NCBI RefSeq assembly: GCF_001655005.1
Contig: NZ_LXET01000016.1
Location: 1-64,000, forward strand
DNA: 64,000 nucleotides
Source of the DNA: Hafnia paralvei ATCC 29927
Lineage (GTDB): Bacteria > Pseudomonadota > Gammaproteobacteria > Enterobacterales > Enterobacteriaceae
Direction: 5' to 3'
The notes under the pieces are model-generated. The model had not been told where the DNA came from. It saw only the letters and a list, made by a program, of their open reading frames with translations, and did not search any database. The position numbers and the translations under genes are program-made. Shown here piece by piece: positions 43,738-53,348 of this stretch; positions within the stretch are counted from its first letter, which is position 1, and each line of letters opens with the position of its first letter.

Positions 43738-44182
43738 GAGTGATCTCCTGAAACGGGTAAAAACGTTAGTGCTTACATTGTTATAACATAGATGGTTCTT
43801 ATGGTTTACCGATAAAATTATTCATATTAATAAATAATAATGAAACCGCTCTCATTGGAAAATATAGGGGATTTACTTAAGCTGAAAGGTTTCAGTTTGT
43901 AGGAATAAACGAATTGGCTAAATAGATTATGCGTGTTTTTAATTAATTAATCGGAGGGGTAATCATCTGGGAAATTATGAGTCATCATGTTGGTGATATA
44001 TATTCCTATTAAGCTGTTTTTTTCTTATGGTTAATCATAATAATAAATCACTTAACGAAATTAACTAAATATGAAATGAATTTATTTTATTTTGTTATTG
44101 ATTTTTAATGATTTTCTTGGGTTTCTTAAGTTGGTGAGTACGGTTTTTATAAAGGGAAGTTTAGGGATGTGAGTATTTGTAT
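43738..44182. other. AT-rich intergenic stretch without a gene
   Basis: About 445 bases between yegS and cyaR. The sequence is very rich in A and T with stops in every frame. I see no coding region. It holds the yegS promoter somewhere near its left end and looks like typical H-NS-prone intergenic DNA. Confidence 0.6.
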
Positions 44183-44263
44183 AAAAAAAGAAAACCAGCC
44201 CAAGGGAGATTGGGCTGGCAAGGAGGTGGTTCCTAGTATTGCTTTTTCGTTATATCTTTTTGC
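44183..44263 (-). ncRNA. cyaR: Small regulatory RNA CyaR
   Basis: On the minus strand, an 81-base RNA starting GCAAAAAGATATAACG and containing AGGAACCACCTCCTTG, then a terminator stem CCAGCCCAA/TTGGGCTGG (44218-44195) around ATCTCCC and a T-run. E. coli CyaR has the same order: GC..AAAAACATAAC, AGGAACCACCTCCTTAG, a stem around ATCTCCCTT, T-run. It also has the same neighbour, yegQ. CyaR is an Hfq-dependent RNA that pairs through its anti-Shine-Dalgarno region with mRNAs such as ompX, luxS and nadE. A -10 TATTAT at 44275-44270 and a CRP site give the expected promoter. Confidence 0.93.
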
Positions 44264-44296
44264 CACTCAATAATATCGATATGAGATAAGATTAAG

Positions 44297-44312
44297 TGTG
44301 ATCTTAATCTTA
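44297..44312 (-). promoter_or_regulatory. CRP site of cyaR
   Basis: TGTGATCTTAATCTTA matches the CRP consensus TGTGA-N6-TCACA fully in one half and partly in the other. Its centre (44304.5) is exactly 41.5 bases upstream of the predicted RNA start at 44263, the class II activator position. In E. coli, cyaR transcription depends on CRP-cAMP. Confidence 0.85.
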
Positions 44313-44386
44313 TATTCGAAATATTAATGACAAAAAATAGATAAAGAAGCGCAGCTTTTTAAGAATCAGCTACGCCTAGGTAGATA

Positions 44387-45760
44387 TTAAGAAGCAGAAT
44401 GCGGATTACGAGTGTCCGTTCCTTGCAAATTACGCATGAGCAGCGCGAACTCCAAATCTAAATCCTCAGGTACAGGGATGTAAACAATATGCCCATTTCC
44501 TGGTGCTACATCGGTCGGCTCGCCTTTCTTGTTTTGCATGGCTTCCAATGTGAAGTGAATATTGCCTTTTGGCGTCATCATTTCAACACTGTCTCCGAGT
44601 GAGAACTTATTCTTCACCACGACTTCTGCATAACCATTACGGCGGACGCCGGTAAGCTCGCCAACAAACTGCTGGCTATCAGAGACGGAGTAACCGTAGT
44701 CATAATTTTGCTGATCTTCATGTACATGACGACGTAAGAAGCCTTCGGTATAGCCACGATGCGCCAGTGCTTCTAGCGTGGTCAGCAACGTTGGATCGAA
44801 AGGTTTACCCGCAACAGCATCATCAATTGCACGGCGATAGACCTGAGCGGTACGTGCAACGTAATAGAAAGATTTAGTGCGGCCTTCGATTTTCAGCGAA
44901 TGAACACCCATCTTAGTCAAGCGCTCAACGTGTTGGATAGCGCGCAGATCTTTGGAGTTCATGATGTAAGTGCCGTGTTCGTCCTCAAACGCACTCATGT
45001 ATTCGCCTGGGCGCATTGCTTCTTCCAGCATGAACACTTTGTCCGTTGGCGCACCGATACCCAGAGTGGGTTCAACTGCCGGTACTTCGGTCACTGGGAT
45101 AGGTTCGTGGATGTGTACGATATTGCCAACGGCGTCTTCTTTGCCTTCCTGTACTTTGTATTCCCAGCGACAGGCGTTAGTACAGGTTCCCTGATTGGGA
45201 TCGCGCTTATTGATATAGCCAGACAGCAGGCAGCGGCCAGAGTAGGCCATGCACAATGCGCCGTGCACGAAGATTTCCAGTTCCATATCAGGAACCTGCT
45301 GGCGGATCTCTTCAATTTCTTCCAGAGAAAGTTCACGCGACAAGATCACGCGGGTTAGTCCCATTTGTTTCCAGAATTTCACCGTCGCCCAGTTAACCGC
45401 GTTGGCCTGTACGGAAAGGTGAATCGCCATCTCGGGGAAAGCTTCGCGCACCATCGAAATCAAGCCAGGATCTGACATAATCAGCGCGTCAGGCCCCATC
45501 TCAATGACGGGCTTCAGGTCACGCAGGAAGGTTTTCAATTTGGCATTATGCGGTGCAATATTCACCACCACATAGAATTTTTTTCCCAGAGCGTGAGCTT
45601 CATTGATGCCCTGAGCCAGATTCTCATGGTTGAATTCGTTGTTACGGACACGCAGGCTGTAACGAGGCTGACCGGCATAAACTGCATCTGCGCCATAGGC
45701 GAACGCATAACGCATGTTTTTCAGCGTACCGGCCGGAGAGAGTAATTCCGGAGTAAACAT
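44387..45760 (-). CDS. trhP: tRNA 5-hydroxyuridine synthesis protein TrhP (YegQ), U32 peptidase family
   Basis: Protein of 457 residues required, with prephenate-derived chemistry, to hydroxylate U34 in tRNA to ho5U. The U32 signature EIFVHGALCMAYSGRCLLSGY (about 165-185) and the cysteine set CMAYSGRC...GTCTNACRW for an iron-sulfur cluster are present, as are SPAGTLKNMRYAFAYGADAVYAG at the N-terminus and IEGRTKSFYYVA. It lies just upstream of cyaR on the same strand, as in E. coli. A TATAAT is found at 45835-45830 (minus strand), about 70 bases before the start. Confidence 0.95.
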   Translation of the reverse strand: MFTPELLSPAGTLKNMRYAFAYGADAVYAGQPRYSLRVRNNEFNHENLAQGINEAHALGKKFYVVVNIAPHNAKLKTFLRDLKPVIEMGPDALIMSDPGLISMVREAFPEMAIHLSVQANAVNWATVKFWKQMGLTRVILSRELSLEEIEEIRQQVPDMELEIFVHGALCMAYSGRCLLSGYINKRDPNQGTCTNACRWEYKVQEGKEDAVGNIVHIHEPIPVTEVPAVEPTLGIGAPTDKVFMLEEAMRPGEYMSAFEDEHGTYIMNSKDLRAIQHVERLTKMGVHSLKIEGRTKSFYYVARTAQVYRRAIDDAVAGKPFDPTLLTTLEALAHRGYTEGFLRRHVHEDQQNYDYGYSVSDSQQFVGELTGVRRNGYAEVVVKNKFSLGDSVEMMTPKGNIHFTLEAMQNKKGEPTDVAPGNGHIVYIPVPEDLDLEFALLMRNLQGTDTRNPHSAS

Positions 45761-46102
45761 AGGTTTGTATTTCTCTTTAAAGGTCTGATCACAAGTCAGT
45801 CTGTACCCGCAGGTACAGTGAAGGCGGGCATTATAGAGGGTTCAGCGGTTCCGCACAAATGCTGTGGGTAATCGAAGGCCAATGCGCTTTAGAAGACGGT
45901 GGCATGTGGAGACTTCTGTGCGCATATATTGGTTTATTATTCCGGTATTGGCGGAACGAACAGCAATCGCGCATATTCGGCGCGTCCCTGCGCCCACCCC
46001 TGATCTGAGTGCGCTCACTTATGCCAGAAGGAACCGGTAGTGATAAGCGTGCAGAAACTTTATACAGATGACAAAAGATTAATTCGCGTTAGCCGCCATG
46101 CT
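45761..46102. promoter_or_regulatory. trhP leader and promoter region, otherwise empty
   Basis: 342 bases between yegP and trhP. The minus strand has a TATAAT at 45835-45830, and the trhP leader has a small hairpin (CTGTACC/GGTACAG, 45801-45818). The rest up to yegP's end has no gene or recognised motif. Confidence 0.6.
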
Positions 46103-46444
46103 TTACCCGTGCGTCAAATCCCTAATATCTGTTGTCGCACCGTTTTTTATCACCGACTGAATCCCTTTCTTGGCGGCGCTCTCAGAGCTATACATTTCAC
46201 TGGTGCCGATCACCTGATGGTTTTTCGCTTTGAGAACAAAATAGGGTTGATCGCTGCTGCTATTTTTTATCTCAAACTGTGCTTCGTCGGGTGAATTAGC
46301 CTGCACTGAGGCGATGCCATTATCGGCGGATGCTTTACTGGCATACATCTCGCTGGAGAGAATAATCTCACCGTTGCTTGCTTTCAGATTAAAGTGGAAC
46401 TGCCCGTTCTTCGCTTTTTTAATTTCGTAATAGCCGATTGCCAT
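46103..46444 (-). CDS. yegP: YegP, UPF0339 (DUF1508) protein
   Basis: Small cytoplasmic protein of 113 residues built of two copies of a roughly 50-residue DUF1508 unit: YYEIKKAKNGQFHFNLKASNGEIILSSEMYASKASADNGIASV and QFEIKNSSSDQPYFVLKAKNHQVIGTSEMYSSESAAKKGIQSV. Each has the F.L.A.N...I..SE.Y.S...A..GI pattern. The function is unknown; the gene sits next to trhP and baeSR as in E. coli. Ribosome site AAGGAG. Confidence 0.95.
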   Translation of the reverse strand: MAIGYYEIKKAKNGQFHFNLKASNGEIILSSEMYASKASADNGIASVQANSPDEAQFEIKNSSSDQPYFVLKAKNHQVIGTSEMYSSESAAKKGIQSVIKNGATTDIRDLTHG

Positions 46445-46583
46445 GGGTATCTCCTTAAATCTACATCGCCGTATTCAATTAACTGCGCTAATGAGGATGG
46501 ATACTTTTCATGCTAAATAAATCAAGGTAAGTATAGACAATGGCTGAATATTTGCAGGAGAGGACGAGGGAGATAAACGTCGT

Positions 46584-46605
46584 GCTCCCGCGATGACGCG
46601 GGAGC
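46584..46605 (-). terminator. Hairpin downstream of baeR
   Basis: GCTCCCGC (46584-46591) pairs with GCGGGAGC (46598-46605) over six bases, 13 bases past the baeR stop on the minus strand. Weak T-run. Marks the end of mdtABCD-baeSR. Confidence 0.7.
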
Positions 46606-46617
46606 CAGAGTTAACGT

Positions 46618-47343
46618 TTACAGCACTTTACACGCAGAGCCTTCCCAACGATAACCGATGCCATAAACCGAACGAATAAACGGCTCGCCGTTTTCAAGCT
46701 GTTCGAGTTTGCGGCGCAGATTTTTTATATGACTGTCTACGGTGCGATCGGTCACCACCCGATAATCGTCATACAGGTGGTTTAGCAACTGTTCACGAGA
46801 GAGTACCGTACCAGGTTGAGTTGCCAGCGTTTTTAATAGCCTGAATTCGGCGGGCGTTAAGTCTAGGAGTTGATCTTGGAAGCTGGCCTGATAGCGATTT
46901 TCATCGATGATTAACATCGGTTCTGCATTGGCTTCGGTTCTGCGCACACAGCGCCGCAAAATAGTTTTCACGCGAGCGACGACTTCTCTCGGGCTATATG
47001 GCTTACAGATGTAATCATCTGCGCCAATCTCTAATCCCAATAGGCGGTCTATTTCTTCTATTTTTGCGGTTACCATGACGATAGGGACGTCGGAGAAACG
47101 GCGGATTTCACGGCATAATGTGAGCCCATCGGTACCCGGCAGCATCAAATCAAGCAGAATCAAATCCGGCGGCGTTTGATGTACATACGGCAGCACCGCG
47201 TTGCCATCAGCCAAGAGATGAGGCTGGTAGCCGCCAGCGGTGAGATAATCGATGAGGAGCTGACCTAGCTTGGGTTCGTCTTCGACGATCAATACATGTT
47301 GCCCTGATGGGTCGATGGCCATACTTCCAGTGATACTGTTCAT
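46618..47343 (-). CDS. baeR: Envelope-stress response regulator BaeR
   Basis: OmpR/PhoB-type regulator of 241 residues. Receiver domain with VEDEPKLGQLL and phosphoacceptor D65 (LILLDLMLPGTDG), K in DDYICKPYSPREVVARV, and the winged-helix end LTPAEFRLLKTL...VVTDRTVDSHIKNLRRKL. It activates mdtABCD and spy-like genes under envelope stress (indole, tannin, metals). The start at 47343 (MNSITGS) is used; a GTG two codons upstream overlaps the baeS stop and is also possible. Last gene of the efflux operon. Confidence 0.95.
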   Translation of the reverse strand: MNSITGSMAIDPSGQHVLIVEDEPKLGQLLIDYLTAGGYQPHLLADGNAVLPYVHQTPPDLILLDLMLPGTDGLTLCREIRRFSDVPIVMVTAKIEEIDRLLGLEIGADDYICKPYSPREVVARVKTILRRCVRRTEANAEPMLIIDENRYQASFQDQLLDLTPAEFRLLKTLATQPGTVLSREQLLNHLYDDYRVVTDRTVDSHIKNLRRKLEQLENGEPFIRSVYGIGYRWEGSACKVL

Positions 47344-47348
47344 ATCCA

Positions 47349-48731
47349 CTACCTTTTATAGTTTTCCGTATCAAGCGGCAATTGCAGGCTGATGGTTAAG
47401 CCTCCCAGTGGAGAATGCTCTGCGACCATTACGCCGCTATGTGCTTCAACAATATTTTGGCAAATTGATAAGCCGAGGCCTGAGCCGCCGCTGGCGCGGT
47501 TGCGTGAGCCTTCCGCGCGGTAAAAACGTTCGAATATCTTTTCAAGTTGCTCGTCGGTCACACCGGGGGCGCTATCTTGCCAGTAGAGCTGAAGGGCGGT
47601 GTCGCTGATTTGCCCTTTAACTTGCAATTGTCCGTTACCGTCAGTGTAACGCAGGCTATTTTCGAAGAGATTATTGAAGAGTTGCAATAAACGGTCGGGA
47701 TCACCAAATACGCAGGCTTTCTCCGGTAAATCGAGCGAGAGCGTGATATTTTTTAAGCTAAAACGATCGTGAAATGCACTGGCAGCCAACTGAACCAGAT
47801 GAATCACATCAATGTGCTGTTTGCGATAGGCCAAGGCACCTGCGTCGGACATAGAGAGCTGGTGCAGATCATTGACCAATTTAGTTAACGTTTCTACTTC
47901 GGCTTGCAACGACGCGAGCGAATCCTGCGTCATCTGGCGCACACCATCCTGCATCGCTTCCAATTCTCCACGCAGCACCGCCAGCGGTGTGCGCAGTTCG
48001 TGTGAAACATCTGCCATTAATGCTCGGCGCATATGCTCGTTTTTTTCAAGCGTAATCGCGAGCTGGTTAAAATCCTGTGCCAGTTTGCCTAATTCGTCGC
48101 GTGACTCCACCTCAACGCGCGTCGAGAAATTTCCTGCTGCCAATTTATGCATGGCGTTGACCAACCGTTTTACCGGTGCCAGCATGCTGCGGGACAGCGC
48201 CCATGTCACCGCTGCGGCTAGCAATGTCGCTAGCGCCACAATGATCCAACTGGTACGTCTTTGCTGAAGATCAAAATTAATATCGGTATTACGCGTTAAA
48301 CGTTCGGGTGGCGTAGTGACGACCCAACCCACGGTCTGGCCCTGATACATCACGGGTTGGCGTGTGCCTTCACTCGGAATGTCGCCTGGCGGTCCCACCA
48401 TTTTACGGTTGCGGCTATCAATTACCCAAAACGGTGTGCGCCAGCCGTGTGGGGGGAGCGTATCGTTACCTTCGTTACTTTGTTCGATGTTATGCATAAT
48501 CTGGAAAATCACGCGGTCATTATGACGCAGAAAACGCCAGTTTCCGGCCTGCGCGTAGCGTTCTTCCAGTTCGGCGGCGAGCAGGCGAACACGTTGCTCA
48601 TTGCCGTGTTTAATGTAGTCAATAAAGCCGCGCTCGAAACTGACCCGAACGCCCCAGTGCATGGTGATCAGCACCAGAATGCAGGTGGAGAAGATGGCAA
48701 GAAACAGTTTGCCGGTAATGCCAAGCTTCAT
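47349..48731 (-). CDS. baeS: Envelope-stress sensor histidine kinase BaeS
   Basis: Membrane kinase of 460 residues: TM1 about 8-28, a periplasmic domain about 30-160, TM2 about 161-181, HAMP (RSMLAPVKRLVNAMHKLAAGNF), phosphoacceptor H244 (MADVSHELRTPL), and an ATPase domain with NNLFENSLRYT and GGSGLGLSI. Partner BaeR follows directly (TAGTG/ATG junction), and mdtD overlaps upstream by 4 bases. Autoregulated through the mdtA promoter. Confidence 0.96.
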   Translation of the reverse strand: MKLGITGKLFLAIFSTCILVLITMHWGVRVSFERGFIDYIKHGNEQRVRLLAAELEERYAQAGNWRFLRHNDRVIFQIMHNIEQSNEGNDTLPPHGWRTPFWVIDSRNRKMVGPPGDIPSEGTRQPVMYQGQTVGWVVTTPPERLTRNTDINFDLQQRRTSWIIVALATLLAAAVTWALSRSMLAPVKRLVNAMHKLAAGNFSTRVEVESRDELGKLAQDFNQLAITLEKNEHMRRALMADVSHELRTPLAVLRGELEAMQDGVRQMTQDSLASLQAEVETLTKLVNDLHQLSMSDAGALAYRKQHIDVIHLVQLAASAFHDRFSLKNITLSLDLPEKACVFGDPDRLLQLFNNLFENSLRYTDGNGQLQVKGQISDTALQLYWQDSAPGVTDEQLEKIFERFYRAEGSRNRASGGSGLGLSICQNIVEAHSGVMVAEHSPLGGLTISLQLPLDTENYKR

Positions 48732-50152
48732 GAGTTCTCCTTGCGGCGACGCGCGGTACGTTCAAGGGTGTTGTTTTCTAAGGTATCGTCCGGTACACGT
48801 AAAAACACCAGCGCGGGAAGGGCGATAATCAATGCGATACAGCCATAAGTGAGCAAAAATGCCTGATGGATCGCCGCGCTGTCAGCGGTGATTTGATGAT
48901 GAGAGAACAAGCCCAACAGCAGACCGGCAATGCTTACACCAAGGCTCATTGAGAGTTGCATGATCATCGATAACAGACTGTTGCCGCTGCTGGCGAGTTC
49001 ATCAGGTAAATCTTTGAGGGTCAGCGTATTCATGGATGAAAAGCGCATGGCATTGATCATGCCTTGGAAAAATAACACCACGGGAATTATCCATAGGCTG
49101 ATATACATCGCGCTCAACGGCAGAGCTAGACTGACCGCCGCTAACGCCAGCGTGGCGCAGACCAATACGCGCCGATAACCAAACTGATTCACTACTCGCA
49201 CCACGATACGCTTCATGCCCATACTGCCGATAATCATTGGGATCATCATTAGCCCGGCGTGGAACGGCGAGAACCCCATGCCGATTTGCAGAAATATCGG
49301 GGTCATGAAGGGCAACATTCCGCTGCCGATACGCCCTAGAAAGCTGCCGCTGAGCCCAAGTGAAAAGGTCGGTGTTTTCATCAGATCTAGGCTAAACAGC
49401 GGGGCGTCGCTGCGTTTGGCATGCCAATAATAACTGGCTAATGCGATTCCGCCAGAAAGTACCAAGCCATAAATCATGCTGGTATCTAGTCCGAGCCCTT
49501 TGTGGCCGTCGAGTGCCAACGTGAGCGTCGCCATACCAATCGCCAGCATGACAAAACCTCGAATGTCAAAGCGACGAGTTTGCATGCTGTAGTTAGGCAT
49601 TAGCCATAGGGTGGCGATCGCACCCACAATTCCTACCGGTAAGTTAATCAGAAAGATCCAGTGCCAACTGGCGTATTGCACCAGAAAACCACCTAATGCC
49701 GGGCCGACCAGTGGACCGATTTGGCCGGGGAGGGTGACAAAGGTCATCGCTGCCATATATTGGCTGCGCGGCACAATTTTCATGACGGTCAAACGCCCCA
49801 CTGGAACCATCATGGCTCCGCCGACGCCTTGTAATACGCGGGCCATCAGCAATTGGTTGAGGGTTTCGGCCTGCGCACAAAACAGCGATCCGAGCGTAAA
49901 CAGGACGATGGCGCTGAAAAAAACGCGTTTTACTCCCACCCGATCGGCAAGCCAGCCGCTAGCCGGTAGCATTACCGCCACGGTCAACACATAGGCGACC
50001 ACCACCGACTGCATGCGCAGCGGACTTTCACCGAGGCTGGCTGCCATTGCGGGCAGCGCGGTGTTAACGATGGTGGTATCCAACGTTTGCATGAAGAAGC
50101 CAAAGGCGACAATCCATAGCTGCCAGCGAACTGAAGCGGATTGTTCAGGCAT
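48728..50152 (-). CDS. mdtD: MFS transporter MdtD
   Basis: 14-TM DHA2-type transporter of 474 residues with AFGFFMQTLDTTIVNTALPAMA, GWLADRVGVKRVF (motif A) and LQGVGGAMMVPVGRL (motif B). E. coli MdtD belongs to the mdtABCD-baeSR operon but is not needed for MdtABC drug resistance; it has been linked to iron-citrate efflux. It follows mdtC after 97 bases with no obvious terminator, and overlaps baeS. Confidence 0.94.
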   Translation of the reverse strand: MPEQSASVRWQLWIVAFGFFMQTLDTTIVNTALPAMAASLGESPLRMQSVVVAYVLTVAVMLPASGWLADRVGVKRVFFSAIVLFTLGSLFCAQAETLNQLLMARVLQGVGGAMMVPVGRLTVMKIVPRSQYMAAMTFVTLPGQIGPLVGPALGGFLVQYASWHWIFLINLPVGIVGAIATLWLMPNYSMQTRRFDIRGFVMLAIGMATLTLALDGHKGLGLDTSMIYGLVLSGGIALASYYWHAKRSDAPLFSLDLMKTPTFSLGLSGSFLGRIGSGMLPFMTPIFLQIGMGFSPFHAGLMMIPMIIGSMGMKRIVVRVVNQFGYRRVLVCATLALAAVSLALPLSAMYISLWIIPVVLFFQGMINAMRFSSMNTLTLKDLPDELASSGNSLLSMIMQLSMSLGVSIAGLLLGLFSHHQITADSAAIHQAFLLTYGCIALIIALPALVFLRVPDDTLENNTLERTARRRKENS

Positions 50153-50249
50153 GGATAAAACTCCGATTGTTTAAACAATAATTTAGGCAAGGGGCATGCC
50201 TCCCGCCGTATTCCGCTCAATTGTCCGGTAATGTGCCGTTGTATGAGGC

Positions 50250-53200
50250 CTATCTCGGCAGCGGTTTCAGCGTTTTTACTTTGCTAAAACGACTGCGGAG
50301 TCGGTCAAAATAGAGATAGACCACCGGCGTCGTGTAGAGCGTTAATAGCTGGCTCATGATCAGACCACCCGCAATGGTTATCCCCAGCGGCTGACGCAGT
50401 TCTGCGCCATCGCCGCTGCTAAATGCTAACGGCAGAGCGCCAAACAGCGCCGCCAATGTGGTCATCATTATTGGTCGGAAGCGCAATAAGCTGGCTTGAA
50501 ATATCGCGTCACGTGCGCTCATACCGCCGTTGCGTTCGGCATCAAGGGCAAAATCGACCATCATGATAGCGTTCTTTTTCACTATGCCTATCAATAACAT
50601 AATGCCAATCAGGGCAATTAAGCTAAAGGGCGCGCCAAACATTTCCAATGCTAATAGTGCCCCGACGCCCGCTGAAGGCAGCGTCGACAGAATGGTCAGC
50701 GGGTGCACATAGCTTTCATACAATACGCCGAGCACGATATACACCGTTGCGATAGCGGCCAGAATCAAAACGATCTGCGAATTTTGCGTATCCTGAAAGA
50801 CCTGAGCAGTACCGGCGAAAGTGCCGCGTACCGTATTCGGCACTCCTAATGCCGTCATGGTGCGTTCGATGGCGGCTGAGGCATCTGACAGCGCCTTGCC
50901 TTCTGGCAGGTTGAAGGAGATGGTTGAGGCCGCGGTTAAGCCTTGATGGTTAACCGACAGTGGGGCATTAGCCGGTTGCCACTTAGCAAAATAGGATAGT
51001 GGAATAGCCTTGCCATCGCTGTTGATCACAAACATTTTGTCTAGCGAACTTTCATCCTGCGTATACTCCGGCGCGACCTCCATCACCACGTGATATTGGT
51101 TGAGTGGTTGATAAATAGTCGAAATCTGCCGTTGGCCGAAGGCGTTATTCAGCAAGCTGTTAGCGTCGGCAACGTTGATACCCAGCCGCGCCATGCTCTC
51201 ACGATCGTAGGTCAACGCCAGTTCTGAGCCTTTGTCCTGCTGGTCAGAGCTGACATCGGCGAGTTCGGGCAGCTTGGCGAATGCGGCTCGGATCTTAGGT
51301 TCCCACTTGCGCAGTTCGCTGAGATCGTCGGAGAGCAGTGTGTATTGATAGCTCGCATTTCCCTGACGGCCACCAACGCGAATATCTTGCTCCGCCATTA
51401 AAAACAGATTGGCGCCGGGTTCTTTGGCCAGTTTTCCACGTAGGCGAGCGATAACCTGTTGGGCGCTATCTTTACGTTCGCTCAATGGTTTCAATGAGAT
51501 AAACATCATGCCGCTGTTAGTACTAGAACCACCGGTAAAGCCGGTCACGTTATCCACGTCTGGATCGTTACGCACGATTTTCATGAAGTCTTGCAGCTTA
51601 CCGCGCATTGCCTGAAATGAAATGCTTTGGTCAGCTTGAATAAAGCCCATCAAACGACCAACGTCCTGTTCGGGGAAGAACGTTTTGGGGATGGAAATAT
51701 ACAGCCAGACGTTTAACCCAATCGTCGCTATCAGGATCAGTAGCACCCAGCGTGCGTGATCCAGCACCCAGCGTAAACTTTTGCCATAGCCTTGTTGGAG
51801 TTTCAGCAGCAGCTTGCCGAAGCCACGAATACGTTCCTGATGGCGTGAAGGGCGCTGCTTAAGCAGATAGGCACACATCATGGGGGTTAATGTCAGGGAT
51901 ACCACCAGTGAAATGCCGATCGCCACGGAGAGCGTAACCGAAAACTCACGAAATAGACGTCCCGGCAACCCGCTCATCAATAGTAATGGGATGAAGACAG
52001 CGATCAACGACAGACTCATCGATAGCACAGTGAAGCCCACTTCTCGTGCGCCGATGAGCGCAGCTTTTTTCGGTTTCATTCCTGCCTCAACGTGGCGAGA
52101 AATGTTTTCCAGCACGACGATGGCATCATCCACGACAAAACCGGTCGCAATGGTGAGCGCCATTAGCGACAGATTATTCAGGCTAAAATCGCACAGATAC
52201 ATAGCGGCAAAGGTGCCGATCAATGAAACCGGTACAGCAACGGCAGGGATCAGCGTGGCGCGGCCCGAACGCAGGAACAAGAACACCACCATGATTACCA
52301 ATCCCACGGCGATCGCCAGCGAACTTTCTACTTCGTCAAGCGAGGCGCGGATCGTAGGCGAACGATCTTGTGCCACCTGCAGATCAATTGACGCCGGGAT
52401 CAGCGCACGAAACTCGGGGATCTGTGCGCGTATGCGATCGACGGTTTCAATAATGTTGGCATCAGCGCTACGGCGGATCATGATCAGAATGGCGGGTTTG
52501 GCGTTGGTCATGCCGGCATTACGCACGTTTTCGACCGAATCCTTCACGTTCGCCACGTCGCTTAAACGTACCGCCGAGCCGTTGTTGTAATGAATAATTA
52601 ACGGCTGGTAATCCTGCGCAGTTTTAATTTCATCGTTAGCTTGCACCTGCCAACGTTTATCGTTCGCTTCAATCGATCCCTGTGGACGTCGAACGTTGGC
52701 GTTGGCAATCGACGTTCGTACGTTATCGAGCGAAACACCCTGATTAAATAGGGCTTCAGGATTGAGCTCGATGCGTACGGCAGGCAGTGAACTCCCCCCA
52801 ACGGAAACGTCGCCTACGCCGTCAACCTGCGCGATTTTTTGCGCCAGCTGAGTCGAGGCAATGTCGTAAAGCTTTGCCTGATCGTAGGTGTCTGACGTGA
52901 GCGTCATGATCATAATCGGCGCGTCAGACGGATTCGCCTTACGATAGCTAGGGCGGCTTGGCATTCCCGATGGCAGTAAGCTTTGCGCCGCGTTAATGGC
53001 GGCCTGTACATCGCGTGCGGCACCGTTGATATCGCGATTAAAATCAAACTGGATAATGATGCGGGTGCTCCCCAGCGAACTGGAGGACGTCATCTCGCTG
53101 ATACCCGCAATACGACCAAGGGCGCGTTCCAACGGCGTGGCCACCGACGACGCCATGGTTTCTGGCGATGCACCCGGCAAAGAGGCGCTCACCATGATGA

Positions 53201-53348
53201 CCGGATAATCTACCTGCGGTAGCGGAGCAATAGGTAGTAGCTTGAAACCTAAAATCCCGCACAGGGTGATCGCCAGCGTCAGCAGCGTGGTGGCGACTGG
53301 CCGATTGATAAATAAAGCGAAGAAACCTTTAGACGGCGAGAATCTCAC
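50250..53348 (-). CDS. mdtC: RND efflux pump subunit MdtC
   Basis: RND transporter of 1032 residues with 12 membrane helices and two large periplasmic loops. The proton-relay segment GFVVDDAIVVLENISRHVEAG in TM4 shows the paired aspartates. It forms a heterotrimer with MdtB (two MdtB, one MdtC) and uses MdtA and TolC to expel bile salts, novobiocin and similar compounds. It starts with GTG at 53348, overlapping the mdtB stop by 4 bases. The N-terminus is a few residues longer than in E. coli (MRFSPSKGFFALFINRP). Confidence 0.96.
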   Translation of the reverse strand: MRFSPSKGFFALFINRPVATTLLTLAITLCGILGFKLLPIAPLPQVDYPVIMVSASLPGASPETMASSVATPLERALGRIAGISEMTSSSSLGSTRIIIQFDFNRDINGAARDVQAAINAAQSLLPSGMPSRPSYRKANPSDAPIMIMTLTSDTYDQAKLYDIASTQLAQKIAQVDGVGDVSVGGSSLPAVRIELNPEALFNQGVSLDNVRTSIANANVRRPQGSIEANDKRWQVQANDEIKTAQDYQPLIIHYNNGSAVRLSDVANVKDSVENVRNAGMTNAKPAILIMIRRSADANIIETVDRIRAQIPEFRALIPASIDLQVAQDRSPTIRASLDEVESSLAIAVGLVIMVVFLFLRSGRATLIPAVAVPVSLIGTFAAMYLCDFSLNNLSLMALTIATGFVVDDAIVVLENISRHVEAGMKPKKAALIGAREVGFTVLSMSLSLIAVFIPLLLMSGLPGRLFREFSVTLSVAIGISLVVSLTLTPMMCAYLLKQRPSRHQERIRGFGKLLLKLQQGYGKSLRWVLDHARWVLLILIATIGLNVWLYISIPKTFFPEQDVGRLMGFIQADQSISFQAMRGKLQDFMKIVRNDPDVDNVTGFTGGSSTNSGMMFISLKPLSERKDSAQQVIARLRGKLAKEPGANLFLMAEQDIRVGGRQGNASYQYTLLSDDLSELRKWEPKIRAAFAKLPELADVSSDQQDKGSELALTYDRESMARLGINVADANSLLNNAFGQRQISTIYQPLNQYHVVMEVAPEYTQDESSLDKMFVINSDGKAIPLSYFAKWQPANAPLSVNHQGLTAASTISFNLPEGKALSDASAAIERTMTALGVPNTVRGTFAGTAQVFQDTQNSQIVLILAAIATVYIVLGVLYESYVHPLTILSTLPSAGVGALLALEMFGAPFSLIALIGIMLLIGIVKKNAIMMVDFALDAERNGGMSARDAIFQASLLRFRPIMMTTLAALFGALPLAFSSGDGAELRQPLGITIAGGLIMSQLLTLYTTPVVYLYFDRLRSRFSKVKTLKPLPR

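Noticed and set aside
44219..44274. AGGAGGTGG followed by a short hydrophobic plus-strand frame opposite cyaR
   Set aside because: The AGGAGG is the complement of CyaR's anti-Shine-Dalgarno seed; the GTG overlaps it, so spacing for translation is wrong.
46040..46294. 84-codon plus-strand frame opposite yegP
   Set aside because: Its larger part is antisense to the duplicated DUF1508 units of yegP.
48357..48848. 163-codon plus-strand frame across the baeS/mdtD junction
   Set aside because: Antisense to two well-conserved genes, no ribosome site or family.
51880..52590. 236-codon plus-strand frame inside mdtC
   Set aside because: Opposite-strand shadow of a strongly conserved RND coding region; composition is typical of an antisense artefact.
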